Assembly (NCBI RefSeq): GCF_949628215.1
Contig: NC_134288.1
Coordinates: forward strand, 1,674,001-1,738,000
DNA length: 64,000 bases
Reading direction: 5' to 3'
DNA from: Phalacrocorax aristotelis
Taxonomy: Eukaryota > Chordata > Aves > Suliformes > Phalacrocoracidae
Shown here: positions 1 through 13,500 of the stretch, piece after piece
Layout of the letters: each line of letters begins with the position of its first letter
Numbering within the stretch: position 1 is the first letter of the stretch
Notes under the pieces: model-generated
Databases searched by the model: none
The model's input: only the letters and a program-made list of their open reading frames with translations
What the model was told of the DNA's origin: nothing
Made by a program: the position numbers and the translations under genes

Positions 1-2699
1 AAATGCCAGCTTTGCCGGGGTGGTGTGGTAATGCTGCAGCCTTGGCTGCTGGGGCTCGGGTGGGCAAGCCGGCCCCAGCCCCGGCAGCAGCTTCCCAGCC
101 CCGTGCTGGTATCGCAGCAAGGAGCCGGCACGGATGGGCAGGCCTGGGGGCACGGGGACACTGCAGGCAGGCTGGGGCAGTGCTGGCAGCACTGCCTGGA
201 GCTTGGGGAAGCAGCAGACCCCGATGGTGGAAAGATCTGTCCCACCACTCCAAGTCCCCGTGGATCCTCTCTGAGCAAGGCACAAGAGATTCGCATCTCA
301 GTTGCCTTCCTTCGGCTCGGGGCAGGGCAGCCTATCTCCGTACCAGTGCAATGGACAAACCCCATGAAGCAAGTGGCGAGGCTCCCCCAGCCATCAGGAC
401 AAGTCCAGGAGAGGCAGCCCTCCTGGAGAAGTGCCAACTGTCGAGACGAAAACCAGATCACGCCAGGACACGTCTAAACCCACGTACCCCCGTGCAACCC
501 ACCTCCCAGGGCAGGTCCCCGTGTGGCTCTGCTTGCTGCACTGTGCAAGGTGGGCGAGCAGCCATGGGACACACAGGACACCTCACTGGCAGCCACGTCA
601 GCCACAACAAAGTCCTTTCACCAAATTTTGGCTCTTGCCTGCACTGCTAGGGGAGGTGGGGCAAAAGTCCTTCTCACCTGATGCTCTGAAACTTGCACTC
701 ACAAATGTGCTTTCCAAAAAACCCTGCTGTAAAAGCTTGATCTCGAAGAGAAATTATTCTTTCCATGGGAGTCAGCGTTTCTTTTTCATCATGGATATCG
801 TAAATGCATGGTGCATCCCAAAGATCACCTCTGTGGGAATCTTCACTCTTTCTTTAGGCATGTTTTTAATCAATAGATAATTTTACATTTACATCTTACT
901 GATACCTTTTCCTCTTCCATCCAGCTCCACTGGGAAGAAAAAAACCCACTAGATGTCATACCAGTCATAACAAAAAAAAAAAGATGAAAAAATACTCCAG
1001 TGAGGTTCTAGACTTGAATCACACAGCTTTGCAGTCATTCCTGTGGAGGATAAATACCAGTTCCAGAGCCTTGCGTAAAGTGGAAATCAAATTTCAGGTG
1101 AATTTATTGACAAGCAAACAAGTCCCCAAGATTAAACCACGCAAAAATTAGAAAACAGCCAGTCCAAAGCAATAGGACATCTCAAGTCAAGAAAAATGGT
1201 TCTCAGCATCTGCCTGTTGCTGCCTGCCGGAAGGCAGCACCAAGCCCCGCTCTCCTGTGCTGAGGATGGGATGACGGCAGTCCCCGCACCTTCCATGAGT
1301 GTCTGGGTTTAAAACAAGAGGCCACCTGTATCCAGCTGGTGCCACCGGGGATTGTCAACAGCCACCGTTTCCACAAGTGGCACAGATGTGCCTCCAGTTT
1401 GCTGCACCTCTTTGCTGTCTGCACTCAAAAATAGCTGCTGGGGGTGGGAGGGACGGACCAGCACCCCAGCATTCCACCCCCAGTCCTCAGAGCTTCCCCC
1501 AAGTCCTTCTCCACCACAGGACTGTGTCTGGTGAGCTCCTCAGCACAGCTGCTCACAGGGACCAGAGCCTGTGGACAGACACCCACCACACTTGCAGCCT
1601 CTCCACCGCTGGGGACTCCCACCACCAGAAAGGGGACACTAAAGAGCCTTAAATGGGGTTTATTGCCTCAGGGCTTGTCTTCTTCAAGGTGGAGCTTTCC
1701 AACTCTGCCCATTTCTCTCAGATCCGCTCAATACAATGTCAAAGTGATGAATAATTTCCCAGCACCCTCAAGGGCTCAGTCCTCCTCCCATTAACATGCG
1801 TGGCTGTCACAGGTTGCATGAATGTGGCTGCAAAAGCTGGATGAAGTGGTGGGAGAGGTTCTGTGTGGTTGGCAAGTCCCTCTTTTGGTGAGGGGTGTCC
1901 ACAAACCTGTTGGAGATGCTGCCATCTCCTCCACTCAACTCCAGGCTGCCAGTGGTGGGAGCACTCATCAGCTGTGGGCTCTGGACAACCAGACATGGCT
2001 TGGGCAGGAGGTATCCCCACCACCCTCTGTTTCATGCCATTCATCGATGCATCATCAAATCGCCTTCCTTTTTGCTTCTTGAAAGAGATCTGTGTCATTG
2101 ACTAAATCTACAACTCTCTCCCTAAAAGCATGAGGATGACAAAGACGAGCAGCTCCATTTAATAACAAAGATGGCTCTTATGTGTACTCCTTTTATAAAG
2201 TCTTCTTCACAGAGGTGACAGGCGGGTGTCCCACTCTTACACTCACTCTGAGCTAACACCTCCTGGGCTGGTTGGTGGGGGTTGCTTTTCCAGCCCTATA
2301 CCCAGAGTAAGTGCAAAGCTCTGCTAGAGGGGTGCTGCCGCATGCCCCGGAGCATGAAAACACTGTTATGAAGGTTTGGCTCTGTTATAGCTAACCACGA
2401 AAACCTCTCTACCTTCCACTCTGATTGTATCTTATCACCTGTGGGGGGGAAAGATTTTGTTCCTTGCAAATGGAGGGGGAAACCAGCAGAGTAAATTATA
2501 AGTGTAGCTTAGAAGTGGGTTGCACAGGGGAGCCCAAAGTTTCTCTGCTCTTTCACACTCACCTCACGTATCCATGTCAGGGAAGCCGGGAGCAGCTCTG
2601 CCCAGCGCTCTCTGAAATCTTATCCTCAGCTTTGCATCGACACAATTGTGCTTTGGGAAATCTAGGGATGAGGGAACAGCACAAGGCATAGCAGTCAAA
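1..2699. other. intergenic, no gene recognised
   Basis: GC-rich at 1-600, then mixed composition. Several open frames of 60-215 codons occur on both strands, but none shows a recognisable domain, and the GC content explains their length. It could be the UTR or an intron of a neighbouring gene; nothing here decides this. Confidence 0.5.
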
Positions 2700-3840
2700 T
2701 AGTAATATTTTGTCTTGTATCATAAATATAACCATGCAGAGCCACTAAGCAATATTTTATTTGTATGTATGAACCCTAGGTATTCTGCTTTTAAAACCTA
2801 TCCATGCGCATTATTCCTCCCCATGCTGGACTGACTGTACATGTGCCTTTCACCCTTTTTCATGGTTTGTCATCTTTTTCTAACACTACTGCAGAACTTG
2901 AATAAATCAGTGAACTATAGTTAAAAGTCCTATGCAAGAGATGACTGGGGAGTCAGTTTTCAGTATTTCTGTGATTCTATGTTGTTTTAAAACTAGACAC
3001 TGGGATTTTCAGAGAAGCCTAACAGAATTAATGTCCTAAAAAGCATTTAGCTTTTTTATTAGCTAAAAAGCAGTTAGCATTTCGGATGCTAAATCTCTTA
3101 GGCAGCTTTGAAAAGCTCAGCCTAAACCCCAGTTCCTCACTGGTTTGTGCATGGAGAGCAAGCAGTAGCAGCAGAGTGAGCACCAGTGCTTTGCCAGGTC
3201 GGACAGCGTCTTCAGTAGTCGGTGTTTCCTTTCCATGGAAAGGAGAAGAAAGTGCTATTTGGTTGGAAAAGGTTGCCTTAAGCCTTCCCTAAGATGTGTC
3301 AGAGAATGCTATTGTCCCTGGCCGCCAGCCCTGCGCCCACCACTGCTGGGGCAGGGCAGCCGTGCAGCTGACGTGGTTGGGGTGTTGCAGAGGACCCACG
3401 CCATCAGGCAGAAGCCCACGCAGCAGTTCTCTATCAGCCGTGCTCTGCTGAATGCCTTAAACAGTGGGACAACTTCCACACCGGGATTTTGAGAAGAGGA
3501 AAAAAAAGCCCTGCATTTTTTACATCACCTATGCTGTAGGACTGAAACCTTGTCCGAAACTGAAAGCTAACAAAATACGTCCTTTTTGTGTGTTATGTGT
3601 TAAATTGGTGTAAGCAAGGTTAGTAGAGAAAGGGTGTCTACTCGTAGGACATTGTTGCAACATTTGCTGTGTGTCAGCAGACTGACGGACACGACTGCCT
3701 GGAATATGTTACGTAGTGTGCCTGTGTGTATGTAACCCGGTTTTGGTTGTTAGGTTGTAATGCTGTCTTCTGACTGAAAAAAAAAACCACCTAATATAAA
3801 GAAAAAAAAAAGAAATAAAAAAAAATATATTTAAACTCTA
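2700..3840 (+). other. possible 3' UTR of a convergent plus-strand gene
   Basis: Unique-looking T/G-rich sequence without long frames. It ends near a plus-strand AATAAA (3814-3819) within an A-rich tract, after a conspicuous stretch at 3600-3780. In mammals TP53INP2 lies next to NCOA6 in convergent orientation, so its 3' UTR is a natural guess, but no coding exon of it is in the window. This is inference only. Confidence 0.25.
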
Positions 3841-4184
3841 TCTTATGTGCATTCCTCTACTTGCAAGTAAATCTGATTGGTTTTTGAAATAAGCTTTTAA
3901 AAGTCAATGCCTTAACTATCAGAGAAAACTCCATAGAAAAACGTCTCCTTTGAAGACAAGGCTACAAAGGGGAGGGGATGGTACAGGCTGAGGTGTTTGA
4001 GGGGATTTTTTTCCTCCCCATTACCAAACCCTAAACTTCAGTAGATGACTGCAAGGGCTAACGCAGATGCTGATTGCCCTGAGAACGATGAGTCCTACAT
4101 CGGCTGATCTCTACAGCATCAGCCGTTTCTCCAAGCACATACCCAACAGCCTGATATGTTCTTACCACCCACCTTATAACTGAG

Positions 4185-4565
4185 GGGCAGAGAGATGCTG
4201 CTGAGTAAGGGCCTGGAGCATCCAACAGATGAGGAGTGGCTGAGAGCCGGCACTGCTCAGCCTGGAGGAGAAGGCGCAGGGCGATTCCATCCATGTGAGC
4301 AGGCACCCGAAGGAGGGTGTAGAGAAGATGGACCCAGACTCTTCTCAGCCCAGGGGCAGGATGAGAGGCACAAATTGAAGTAAAAAAAATGAGAAATTCC
4401 TCTTAAACATGAGAAAATACTTTTTTACTGCAAGGGTGGTTGACCATAGAAGCAGGTTGCCCAGTGAGGTTGAGGAGTTTCCATCCTTGGAGATACCCAA
4501 AATGAGAGCAGACACAGACATGAGCAGCCTGCTCTGGGCAGGGGTGGGACAGGGCTTTCTGAGCC
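4185..4565 (+). mobile_element. CR1 LINE fragment, plus orientation
   Basis: Contains CR1 3'-region phrases such as CTGCTCAGCCTGGAGGAGAA, a block with ACTTTTTTACTGCAAGGGTG, and TTGCCCAGTGAGGTTGAGG. It is old and diverged and lacks a clear terminal ATTCTATG repeat. It is the only CR1 seen in plus orientation. Confidence 0.8.
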
Positions 4566-4767
4566 CAGCAGCGCAGTGGCTACGCCAGCATCTCCAGCAG
4601 AGGAAAGCCAAGGGGTTCTCCGGTGTTACACCTTGGATCCCCAGCTGCTGGGAGAAGCACTTCAAGGAATGATTTTCTTTTCATCAGGAATGAAAAAACA
4701 GGTAAGAGCGAGCTTTGATAAACCTTCTCATGGGAAAACCGAATTTGGCAGCAGAAGACAAAGCACA

Positions 4768-5640
4768 GGGTCATTCGGGCTGGGATGGGCCTCAGGAGGT
4801 CTTTGGTCCAACGTCCTGCTCACAGCAGGGTAAATACCAAATTAGACCACGTTGTGCAGCCCAGCCAGCTCTTGAAAACCTCCAGAGAGATCCCACCACC
4901 TCTCTGAGCCCTGGTCCAGCGCCCAGCTGTCGTCAGGGAGAATCGTTTTATCCAGCCAGAACCTCCTCCTTCCATTTATTCTAGTGGGGTCCCCTCCTCC
5001 CAGCACCCACCTCCGTAAGGGCCTGGCTCCATCTTCTCCAGTACCTGAAAGGGTAATGAAGCCCATCTCCCTCCATCTCTCTTTGGCCAAGTGTCCCCTG
5101 CCCCGGCCATCCTGGTAGCCCTCTACCGTGTCCCCTCTGTGTTTTCAACATCTTTGTGTGTGTGTTGGGGAGGATGTGTCATGGAAATGAGGCGATACTA
5201 TCCAGATGTGGTCTAACAAGTGCCAAGAAAAGGGGAACGATCACCTCCCTTCCCCCCGGCTACACTTCCAACAGCACAGCAGCCTTCCTCTTGCGTTAAG
5301 CCAGGCCCAGCTTACTCTCTTTGAGGGCTCTGACTGCAGAGCTGCTCCCCAGCCAGTCGCTGCCAAGCGCATCTGTCAGCACCAGTACAAGGTCCTTGGC
5401 TCCTTCTAAGGCTCCTTCCCAGGTGTAGGATCTTGCCTTCGTCCCTTCCCAAGGTCTGTGTCCCCGTAAACGGTGACACTGCCCTCAAGCTCGCCCGCTC
5501 CCTGCCATGTGGTGTTCTTGGCAAACCCAAGTGCATCCCCTCTCCTCCCCTAGTTTATTGGGCCTTGACTGTGAGGACAACCTTCCAGTTCTGTGGACTT
5601 TGTCCAGCTCCTCATTCTCCAGAACCCCCCAGCTGACCTG
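4768..5640 (-). mobile_element. diverged CR1-like LINE fragment, minus orientation
   Basis: On the plus strand it starts with a CR1 3'-end-like block (GGGCTGGGATGGGCCTCAGG) and continues with CCACCTCTCTGAGCCC, CCAGTACCTGAAAGG and TCTGTGTTTTCAACATC. These match the order of CR1 3' sequence read in reverse. Old copy; the far boundary is approximate. Confidence 0.6.
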
Positions 5641-6934
5641 GCCAGCAGCCGCAGCAGCAAGGCCAAGCACAGAGCAGGGTGAGCGCCAGGTTACCTGCAC
5701 GCTCGCCCTTGCATTTCGGCAGGCTCGGTGGGTAGGACATCAACACCACCGCCACAAGAGGGCCCCTCCCACCCCACCGAAGACTTCTGACGGGTGGGGG
5801 GCAATCCTGACTTGTCCTTAGCGCAAAAACTGACTCTTGGAATAAAACCAATTTTGTGAACTGGCCAACTAAAGATGAGGGTTAGCAAACACAACGTGGA
5901 GGATGGAAGCAGTAAAAATGGGCCATTTCAAAAACTGCTTCCAATTGACTGTACTCGTGTGTGAGTGCATACAGAAATCTATACGTGCATACATAAAAGT
6001 GTACGTACGGATCTATAATCCTACAGGCATGTATTGATGTGTATGGATGGTTCTATAATCCCAAAGGAGTAGATGCTTTTTGTGGAAACCACCTTCATAG
6101 TAACCGTCCCCATCCCCCGTCCCTGTCCCCCCCCCCACAAAGTACGAGCAGTGTGAGGACCCAGGGGAGAGCAGGGGCTCGGGGACCAGGGGCTCTTGGG
6201 CGCAGGAGGCGGCAGCATTCCTGTACCAGCGTCTGACTTTTTCCAAGCAAAAGACACAGAGCATCCAAACTGTGACAGCAAAGAGCAGACGGTAGCCTTG
6301 CTCAGTGTCTATTACCTTGCGCACAAATAGGTAATTTCTGTCATTATAAAAGGTGACAATTTACACTTAATGACAGTTTATATTTAATCAGCCTTTGGAC
6401 GTACAGATTTTTAAAATTCCACATGAAAAGAAAAAAGGCAAAAGTATCTATTTGTGCACAAAGCAACAAGCAATCGGAAAAGACTGGCCCCTCTGTTTCT
6501 CACCACGAGAGCTTCCCAGAGCAAAGAGGCTGACCTACTTTCCGCAGCAGTACGTACAAACCAGTCGCCACTGATGGCAGTAGAGTTATCCAGATAAATG
6601 TATTTCAGGCTACCGCATTTCAGAAAGTCTTCAAACCCCTTAATACGGCATTTTTCTCTGCCGTGCTTTCCTGCTGAGCAGCTTTATTTGTGGGGAGCGC
6701 TGACTTCTGGGCTTCCTCACCCCACAGTCACGGCACATCTCCCCAGGGCGGGAGGGCAGCCTTGGCGTTTTTCTCTTGCTTTGCAAGAACAGCTGCATCA
6801 GTTAATTCGTTTGTGGTTCAACAAATTCCTTTCTAAAGCTCCATATAAGGAGCTTGCAGGCCAAGAGCTCTAAATAATCCCCCTTCAATCTTCCTGTTTG
6901 GAATGATGCCGTTGTTGCTGCTAATAATAATACA
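5641..6934. other. intergenic, with nested inverted repeats
   Basis: No coding signal was recognised. A group of short inverted repeats lies at 6311-6461 (reported separately). The rest is ordinary mixed sequence. Confidence 0.4.
6311..6461. repeat. nested inverted repeats
   Basis: The outer arms at 6317-6330 and 6448-6461 match at 13 of 14 positions in inverted orientation. The inner arms CTGTCATTA (6338-6346) and TAATGACAG (6368-6376) are perfect. ATTACC/GGTAAT (6311-6316 and 6330-6335) is a third pair. This may be a small decayed DNA transposon or a structured RNA, or chance. Confidence 0.35.
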
Positions 6935-7498
6935 ACCCAAATTATACGACAATAACATTTATTTAGAACTTGAGGGATTCCACATTATACAAACCCTTAA
7001 ATTTACTTTTTTGTTTCACTGGTCCATTTCTACAACAAATACATCTGATCTACTATATAATAAAATTATTTACATTTCCAAATAAGATTGGGTTTGTTTA
7101 TAAACCCTCTTACTGCTATTCACATACAGTACTTAAACAACAGCACAATACATTATTTTAATACCTAAAAATGACAACCCTGTATTCTAATTTGTTTATG
7201 AAAAGTGGAAAGAAATAAATTTACAATTGTCTTCCCCTCCCCTTCCATTTCATACAAACACATTAATCTAATGTGCTAACCCTGGACTTCACTTTGTAAA
7301 TCCAGGGGGTTTTAGAAGAACCCAGTTTTTATATCTATTTATCTGTTTTTTAGAAAAAAAAAAATCATTTATTGGGAACAGCATAATATTAAAATGACTT
7401 ACTGTACAGAATTTTATTTAAAAAAGAAAAATCACAGCTCAAAATTGCTATTGGTAAATTCACACTCATTTACAAGTTTCATGTTTCCATGCAGTAAT
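6935..7498 (-). other. NCOA6: NCOA6 3' UTR (probable extent)
   Basis: AT-rich sequence directly after the TAA. Minus-strand AATAAA signals occur at about 7368-7373 and 6958-6963. The length would be about 0.55 kb if the distal signal is used. The exact cleavage site is not visible. Confidence 0.55.
6958..6963 (-). terminator. candidate poly(A) signal AATAAA of NCOA6
   Basis: AATAAA on the minus strand about 540 nt after the stop codon, followed by a U/G-rich stretch (TGTTATTG and on). A second AATAAA at about 7368-7373 could give a shorter form. Confidence 0.45.
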
Positions 7499-7545
7499 TT
7501 ACTTGGATTTTCTTCTTTTTGACTGCATTGCACTGGCACTCGTTT
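7499..7545 (-). CDS. NCOA6: NCOA6 coding exon 13, C-terminus and stop (residues 2023-2037)
   Basis: A 47-nt terminal coding exon with acceptor CTTGATTTCAG. It encodes [15 protein letters not shown] and then TAA. The SKRRKSK end is identical to the mammalian C-terminus, which fixes the end of the gene. The 3' UTR follows directly. Confidence 0.95.
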
Positions 7546-10500
7546 CTGAAATCAAGAGAAGAAAAAAAGCATGGATACGAAGTTGGTAAGCCATTCACCA
7601 GAGGTGCACAGAATGCCCTTTTATTTTTCCAAAATCATACCAGAGTGGAAACCTCTGGAGACCAGGATTTCCACGGAACCAGGACTGACTCTTCACCAGA
7701 CGTAACACAAATGGACCCTTCACCCCGATGACAGCTGCCAGCAGCGATAAACACAAGGTTCCCCCTAGCTTCTCTTAGGGCACTATTTCCGAGCGTTGCA
7801 AGTTTAGTGTTTATGAAGTCCTAATATAGCGGCCTTAAAAATGAGAGTCGTGTATTTTTAACTGGTCTTTAGCTTTAGTTCCCCACATGCCACAGCTTGC
7901 TCAGCATCCGCGAGACAGCAGTACAGCGCCGGGCACAAACTGCGCCAACCAGACCCAAGCATCATGGAGATGGCGTTACAAAAAAAGACTTTGGAAGATA
8001 TTTTGGAGCCTGCCACGCAAGTTAAGAATCTAGCTGTTTGAGTCCTTGGAAAGTCAGGTCATTTGGAAAGAAGTCTCTTCAGTGTACATTGTGATTCACA
8101 GAAAAACAGCTTATGCAGAGACACAAAACATTACGCGCACTGCAACCAACAACCAGAAGCACTTGCAGAAGCTACAGTGAAAGCAGACATTTTCAGTGCA
8201 CTTACCAAGGCACTAAGTTTCCATTTCAAAACAAAAAAGGAAAGGAGTAAGGACCACGGGTATTTGCATCTTTAGATTTTTTTTTTTTAAAATGTGATTT
8301 TAAATGTTGGCAATGTATCTTTGGCTCTTCACAATATTTTCCAAAAGCTGTTAGAGCTGTGTGTATTTTAAGAGTCAAAAGGGAAAAAATTTCCAAGACA
8401 TCTAAGACTAGAAAAGCAACAGCATAAGTCCATGGCTGTTAGATGCTGTATTAAAAAAAAATAAAATTAAAAAAAATCAACATTTCAAAATTTAACAAGC
8501 TCGAGGCTACAGTAAATGCTGAAACAGCCCTTGCTGGAAAGGTATTCCAAAAAGTGAAAATACCGATACAGTACCATTTTTCGTAAGAGAAATATCTTCA
8601 CAGGCATGACTTCTAGCCACCAGAGCTCCCTCCGAGCAGCAATGCTGCTTTTAAGTAGCTTGGCCAGCAGCAGCATTAGCTGTAGCCACCCCTGCTGCTG
8701 CTGAAGTCTCCGTGTTTGGGGGAATGAAAGGGTCAGCGGTCAGCAGCGTTCAGTACCTGCCCTAGTCCCCAGGCCCTTGTGAGCATCACCAGCGTTTCCT
8801 TGCCCACTTCTACCCAAAACCTGCACACAGAAGCGTGCCATGCACATATGGACACGGGCTGACTTTCGGCGTGCCCTCTTCTGCTTCCTCCTCCCTGATG
8901 CTCAGCAAGGGAATTCCCACATGAACTGGTCAAAGTCTGCTTCTCTCTCCCTGCTATATGTCAGTTTTTCCTAACTGCCATTTTTATAATGACCTTAATC
9001 AGCCTCTATCTCAAAAGGCAACTTCTCCAGCCCCACACTCTCTCTAACATGGATTAGCGAGTTTCTCAGGACACAGATAAGGTAACCACGGATGTGTAAG
9101 AGGAGACCAGGAGCATACAAAACACATGTGCTTTCTTAAGCTACAATTCACTGATAAATATGTAGAACAGAGTAGGCACAAGCAGCAAACCTCGTTACTC
9201 TCCTTCAGCTACCTCACTAATCCTCCAGCCTGTCCTCTTCCACAGAGAGCCTTGTCTCGCTCATTTTCTCTGCAACTTGGAAGCAGGCAGTTGCTTGCAT
9301 GGAGACAAGGTAATCAAAGCCTATGCTCCTACACAGTAAGCTGGACCTGCATTTTCAAGCAAAACCCTTAAGATACTGCAGTAGTTTCAGATGCATGTTT
9401 TAAAAACAATGATTTTACTTACAGAGGTAAACGAATAACACAGTCAGTACAAAACCCCTAAGTGAGTTCTGATATTATTTAAATTGGATGCACTTTCACG
9501 TTCCCATATTTTCAGAATTTGATGTGCCACTGGTTGTCATCTTTAGGTTTATTCATTACAGTATGTGGGGCAGGTCATACGTTTCAGATCCCCTTAAACT
9601 CAGGAAGGTACCACCAAATCAATTTTACATTGGCTTCACATTTGTCAAACTTCTCTTCACAACCATGAAAGATTATTTTTACAATACAGACTTAGACTCT
9701 TCTGCACAATCCTGCCACAAGAAGTAAATTTAATTAAATTCAGCAGCCACAAAAGCTCAGAACATACAGGTCCCTCCATGTAATCTTTGAGTCATTACAC
9801 AATTACGAATAGCTGGAAGTCTTCTCTGAAACTCTTAAAATGCAAATATTCTTACCATCAAACTTTGGTATCTTCAGTATGGAAAAATGGTTGCTGAATT
9901 CAACTTTATTTCCTTTTATAATAATTTTATATTAATAGCTCTTTGTTCTGTATGTTATCTTTAAAATATTGGTCAACTATTGCCTCTTGGTGGTCTCTCC
10001 CTACCCTCTCACACAACTTCCATCCATCAGAATTTTTCTGACCCTTAAACATAAGGAGCTGACAAAGCTTCGGAAACCCAGAAGGGCACCACGGACTGTG
10101 CATTCCACTAACAACCGTGTGTATCACACAAATGCTGCATACTTTGTTAAAGACTGTAACCTGCGTAGAAATAAGGCATGTCAGCAGCTGCTAATGCCAT
10201 GGGTTAATATCTGTAACATGTTCTTGGAGAGACCAGCTGAGGCTCCGTGTGCTAGCACACAGCGCTCCTGGGTGCTCCAGGCGGCGTTCTGAGCACGCCT
10301 GAACCACAGCATTTGGCTCCGCAAGAGCCGACCGTGCACTTGGGAAGACTTAAGCATTTGTCTCGTGTCTTTCAGGCTTCAGGAAATAAAAAAAGTCACT
10401 TTTTTACTTGAGTACAGTCCTTTCAATGGCAACACATTTCTGCCAAGAGAATTCAGCTTCAGCTAGGCAAGCTTGCTGAACACTACGTTGATGAGTACTG

Positions 10501-13500
10501 CAGAAAACAAGTTCCACAAATTTAACAACGGGAAATTCATACAAGATTTACTGCTAGTACAGATGTCAGCAAATACTTCAACACCAACCTGTGTCTAAAT
10601 CGTTGGAACTAGAGTTAAAAGCACACAACATTTACAAGCTGTAAATCATTGTTACGAGCCAGTTATTGAAAGGGTTATTATCTGGGGAAGTACGTTACTT
10701 CTTGCCCTCTCCAGAGAAATGATGGCTGTACATTTTACCTTTTGCAGTGCTGGATGCAGATGCTGGTCTGGAGGACCTCTTGCGCTGTCCATTCTCTACA
10801 CTTTCTTGTGAAGCAGCAGAATCCTCTGTTCTTGAATTTCTTCTATTTGGAGTTTTAGACTTTTCACAATTCTCTTTTGTCTCATTACTAATAAAGTGGG
10901 ACAAAATATTTCTGATGAAGTGTAAGAAGAATTATGTTTTTCTATGCAACTCAGACAAGCTGGAGGATGGACCAACACAGGTACCAGTTCCGGACTATTA
11001 GCACTGAAGATATGAAATGCTAGAGATACCAGAAGTTTTATCAGATGAAGAATGACCTGAGTAAGCCAGAGTATAGTCCATTTCTATTAAAAATTATCAG
11101 AGGATACAGAATTGAGAAGTCCTCAAAGAGAATATTTTCAACATTAGAAGACCAAGAAATTAGATGCATTATAAATGGTCTGCTCTGTTTTCCACAGGTG
11201 CCACCATTACTGAAGTCTAGGAAAAGCAAACAAGTTTCATTAGAGACTGCTACGATATGGGAATACAGAGTTGACATTGCAGATGAACATAAGGAAGAAT
11301 TATGAACTCTTCAGTGAGTATGCCAGCTTTTGTTTTGACTACAATGACCCACTCCATTGATCCAAGTGATTTCTTTACATATTAAAAGCTTACAGTTTAT
11401 TTAGAACTTTCTTCAAGCTTTAAAGCTTGAAGTTAAAATACTTTTTTCTTATAACAGAAAGCTTTTTTCTGCTGTAAAAAAAATAATTTTAGGTAGCGTG
11501 GAAATCCATGTTTCCTGTCACTGAGACAATAAATGGAGTCCTATATTTTGTAATCAAACTCCTCTTTTATTTTACCACTCTCAACCCTGTAAACTCATCC
11601 TGAGGTTTGGGTGTTTTCTCCTTAATGCACTAACTCTAGATAATTTCTGACGACTACGTGGTTTCTGAAGATTAAGCTAAACTTATCTGTTGTGAATTCA
11701 AGGGGAAGTAATTATCAAATAAATTATTCTGCTGATAATGCAAAAGGAGAAAGAAAACTCATTTCATGCCCTTTGGGGGTCCTTGCAAGATTTCATGAAA
11801 GGCTGCCTTAATTAGAGAACTGACTAAAACCACACAGAGCAGACCTGTGCGTCAACAGAGGTTCCACTACAGCGTCACTGTTTCAGAGGAAGCCCTGCTT
11901 TGAGAGGATAAACTACTACAAATACTTATAGTTTTAAGTAACAGATAACTGAAATAAAACACAGTTTGTCAATGAAAGTAGAGACAAACATTCTCAAACA
12001 AGGAAACACACAGTAGAGGAGAATATGGAAGCACGTGGCTTGGAATGTATTTCCTTTCAAGTCAGTATTATGGGCATTCTCTAAACCAAATCCCCAGACA
12101 GGTCACAAACTGGTCCTGCGCTAAGTAACCTGGGCAGCTGAAACAGCCACCTGCTTCAGAGGATACCTGGAGGTAAGCAAACAGGCATCAGCAGCTGAAG
12201 TCCAGTTATTACAGGTATTTTTTACAGATTCTAGTGACTAATCCATAGCTTGGATTGTCTCACAGGAACCAACATATCACTTTTTTACTTTTATAATTGG
12301 CCGAGTAAAAAATATTTCTAGTGCTTTGAAGGTTGCAAGGTTCCTCTAAGGTTTATACCGCATGGCCTTTAACTCCAGTTGCTCAAAGCTGACCACTGTG
12401 AGTATCAGCCACCACTAGATTCACAGTTTGCCTGAAAACTTTCTTTCTTTTCCAGTCTTGCTTGGAAAAGCACCAGTCCAGAAAAATCCAAACAGAAATG
12501 CACTTGTGGTAATTTGATGGGCTGAATGAATTGGGAGAACAGTCTCGCAAGGACACTTCATTTGGAGAATCTGTTCCTCTGCCAAGTGTTGCACCTTCAG
12601 CTTTTTAGAAAAATTCTACCCTAAAAAAGCTTGAAGTGAAATTTCAGTTCATCTTTGATACAACTAGAAAGATCCTGATCCATGTGAAGGTAGATAGAGT
12701 TGAATATTCAATTCAGAGTCACTCCTGACCTGAGAAAGTACATTGCATTACCTCCCTCACAAGAGAAGGTGCTACCTTATTTGCTGCTGAGGCAAATGAG
12801 TGCACTGCACCTCTTACCCTGGCTTAGGGGTATCGCTCCACTGACGAGGACATCAAAAACCTGGCCAGTTGTGCCAGCAGAGTTATCCAAAAGCCTTACA
12901 AAGGTCAGTCACTACAGCTGCCGAGACTGAGTTTAAGAGCCCAGTGGGTTTAGGATCTAACAGAAATACATCTTGGAAACCATACTTTCTTCTGACAGAA
13001 CACAATCATTTGAAATTCGATCTTTTAAATACTGCATGTCTTAATCAGAACATGATGAAGTTTCTATGTGACTTTCCTATCAGGTTTTGGCAAAGTGTCA
13101 ACAAGCAAACACAGAGAAAATCTAGAGAAAACGGTCACAAAGGCAGAATAAGAATGAACTTTAGAAAGACTTACTTCCAGAAAACAAAAATTCACATGAG
13201 ATCTAAGATGCAAGCTTTGGGGGTTTTAGTTTGGATTTGCTTTCAGAAAACATCAAACAGTGGAACCATTAAGACCCTTCCAGGACAAGAAATGCTCAGG
13301 CCTGAAGGGATAAAAGGAAACACTGCCCCAGGCACAAAGACAGACTTGGGAAAAAGTTACCTTACATTCTGCAGTTCAGCAACGTTTTGAAACATTCAAC
13401 CAGCCCAATTGCTTAGCAGGACAGAAAGGGTAGGGACAAGAAAATGAAAAGTAGTAGCATAAGTTGTGCAAGTGAAGCAAAGCGAAGGGGACTTCCTCCC

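Noticed and set aside
3..650. 215-codon open frame at the window start
   Set aside because: GC-rich sequence with parallel open frames, composition dominated by A, G, R and S, and no recognisable domain. Length alone does not support a gene.
12869..13390. 173-codon plus-strand frame
   Set aside because: Lies in an NCOA6 intron, antisense, and shows no domain or codon pattern typical of coding DNA.
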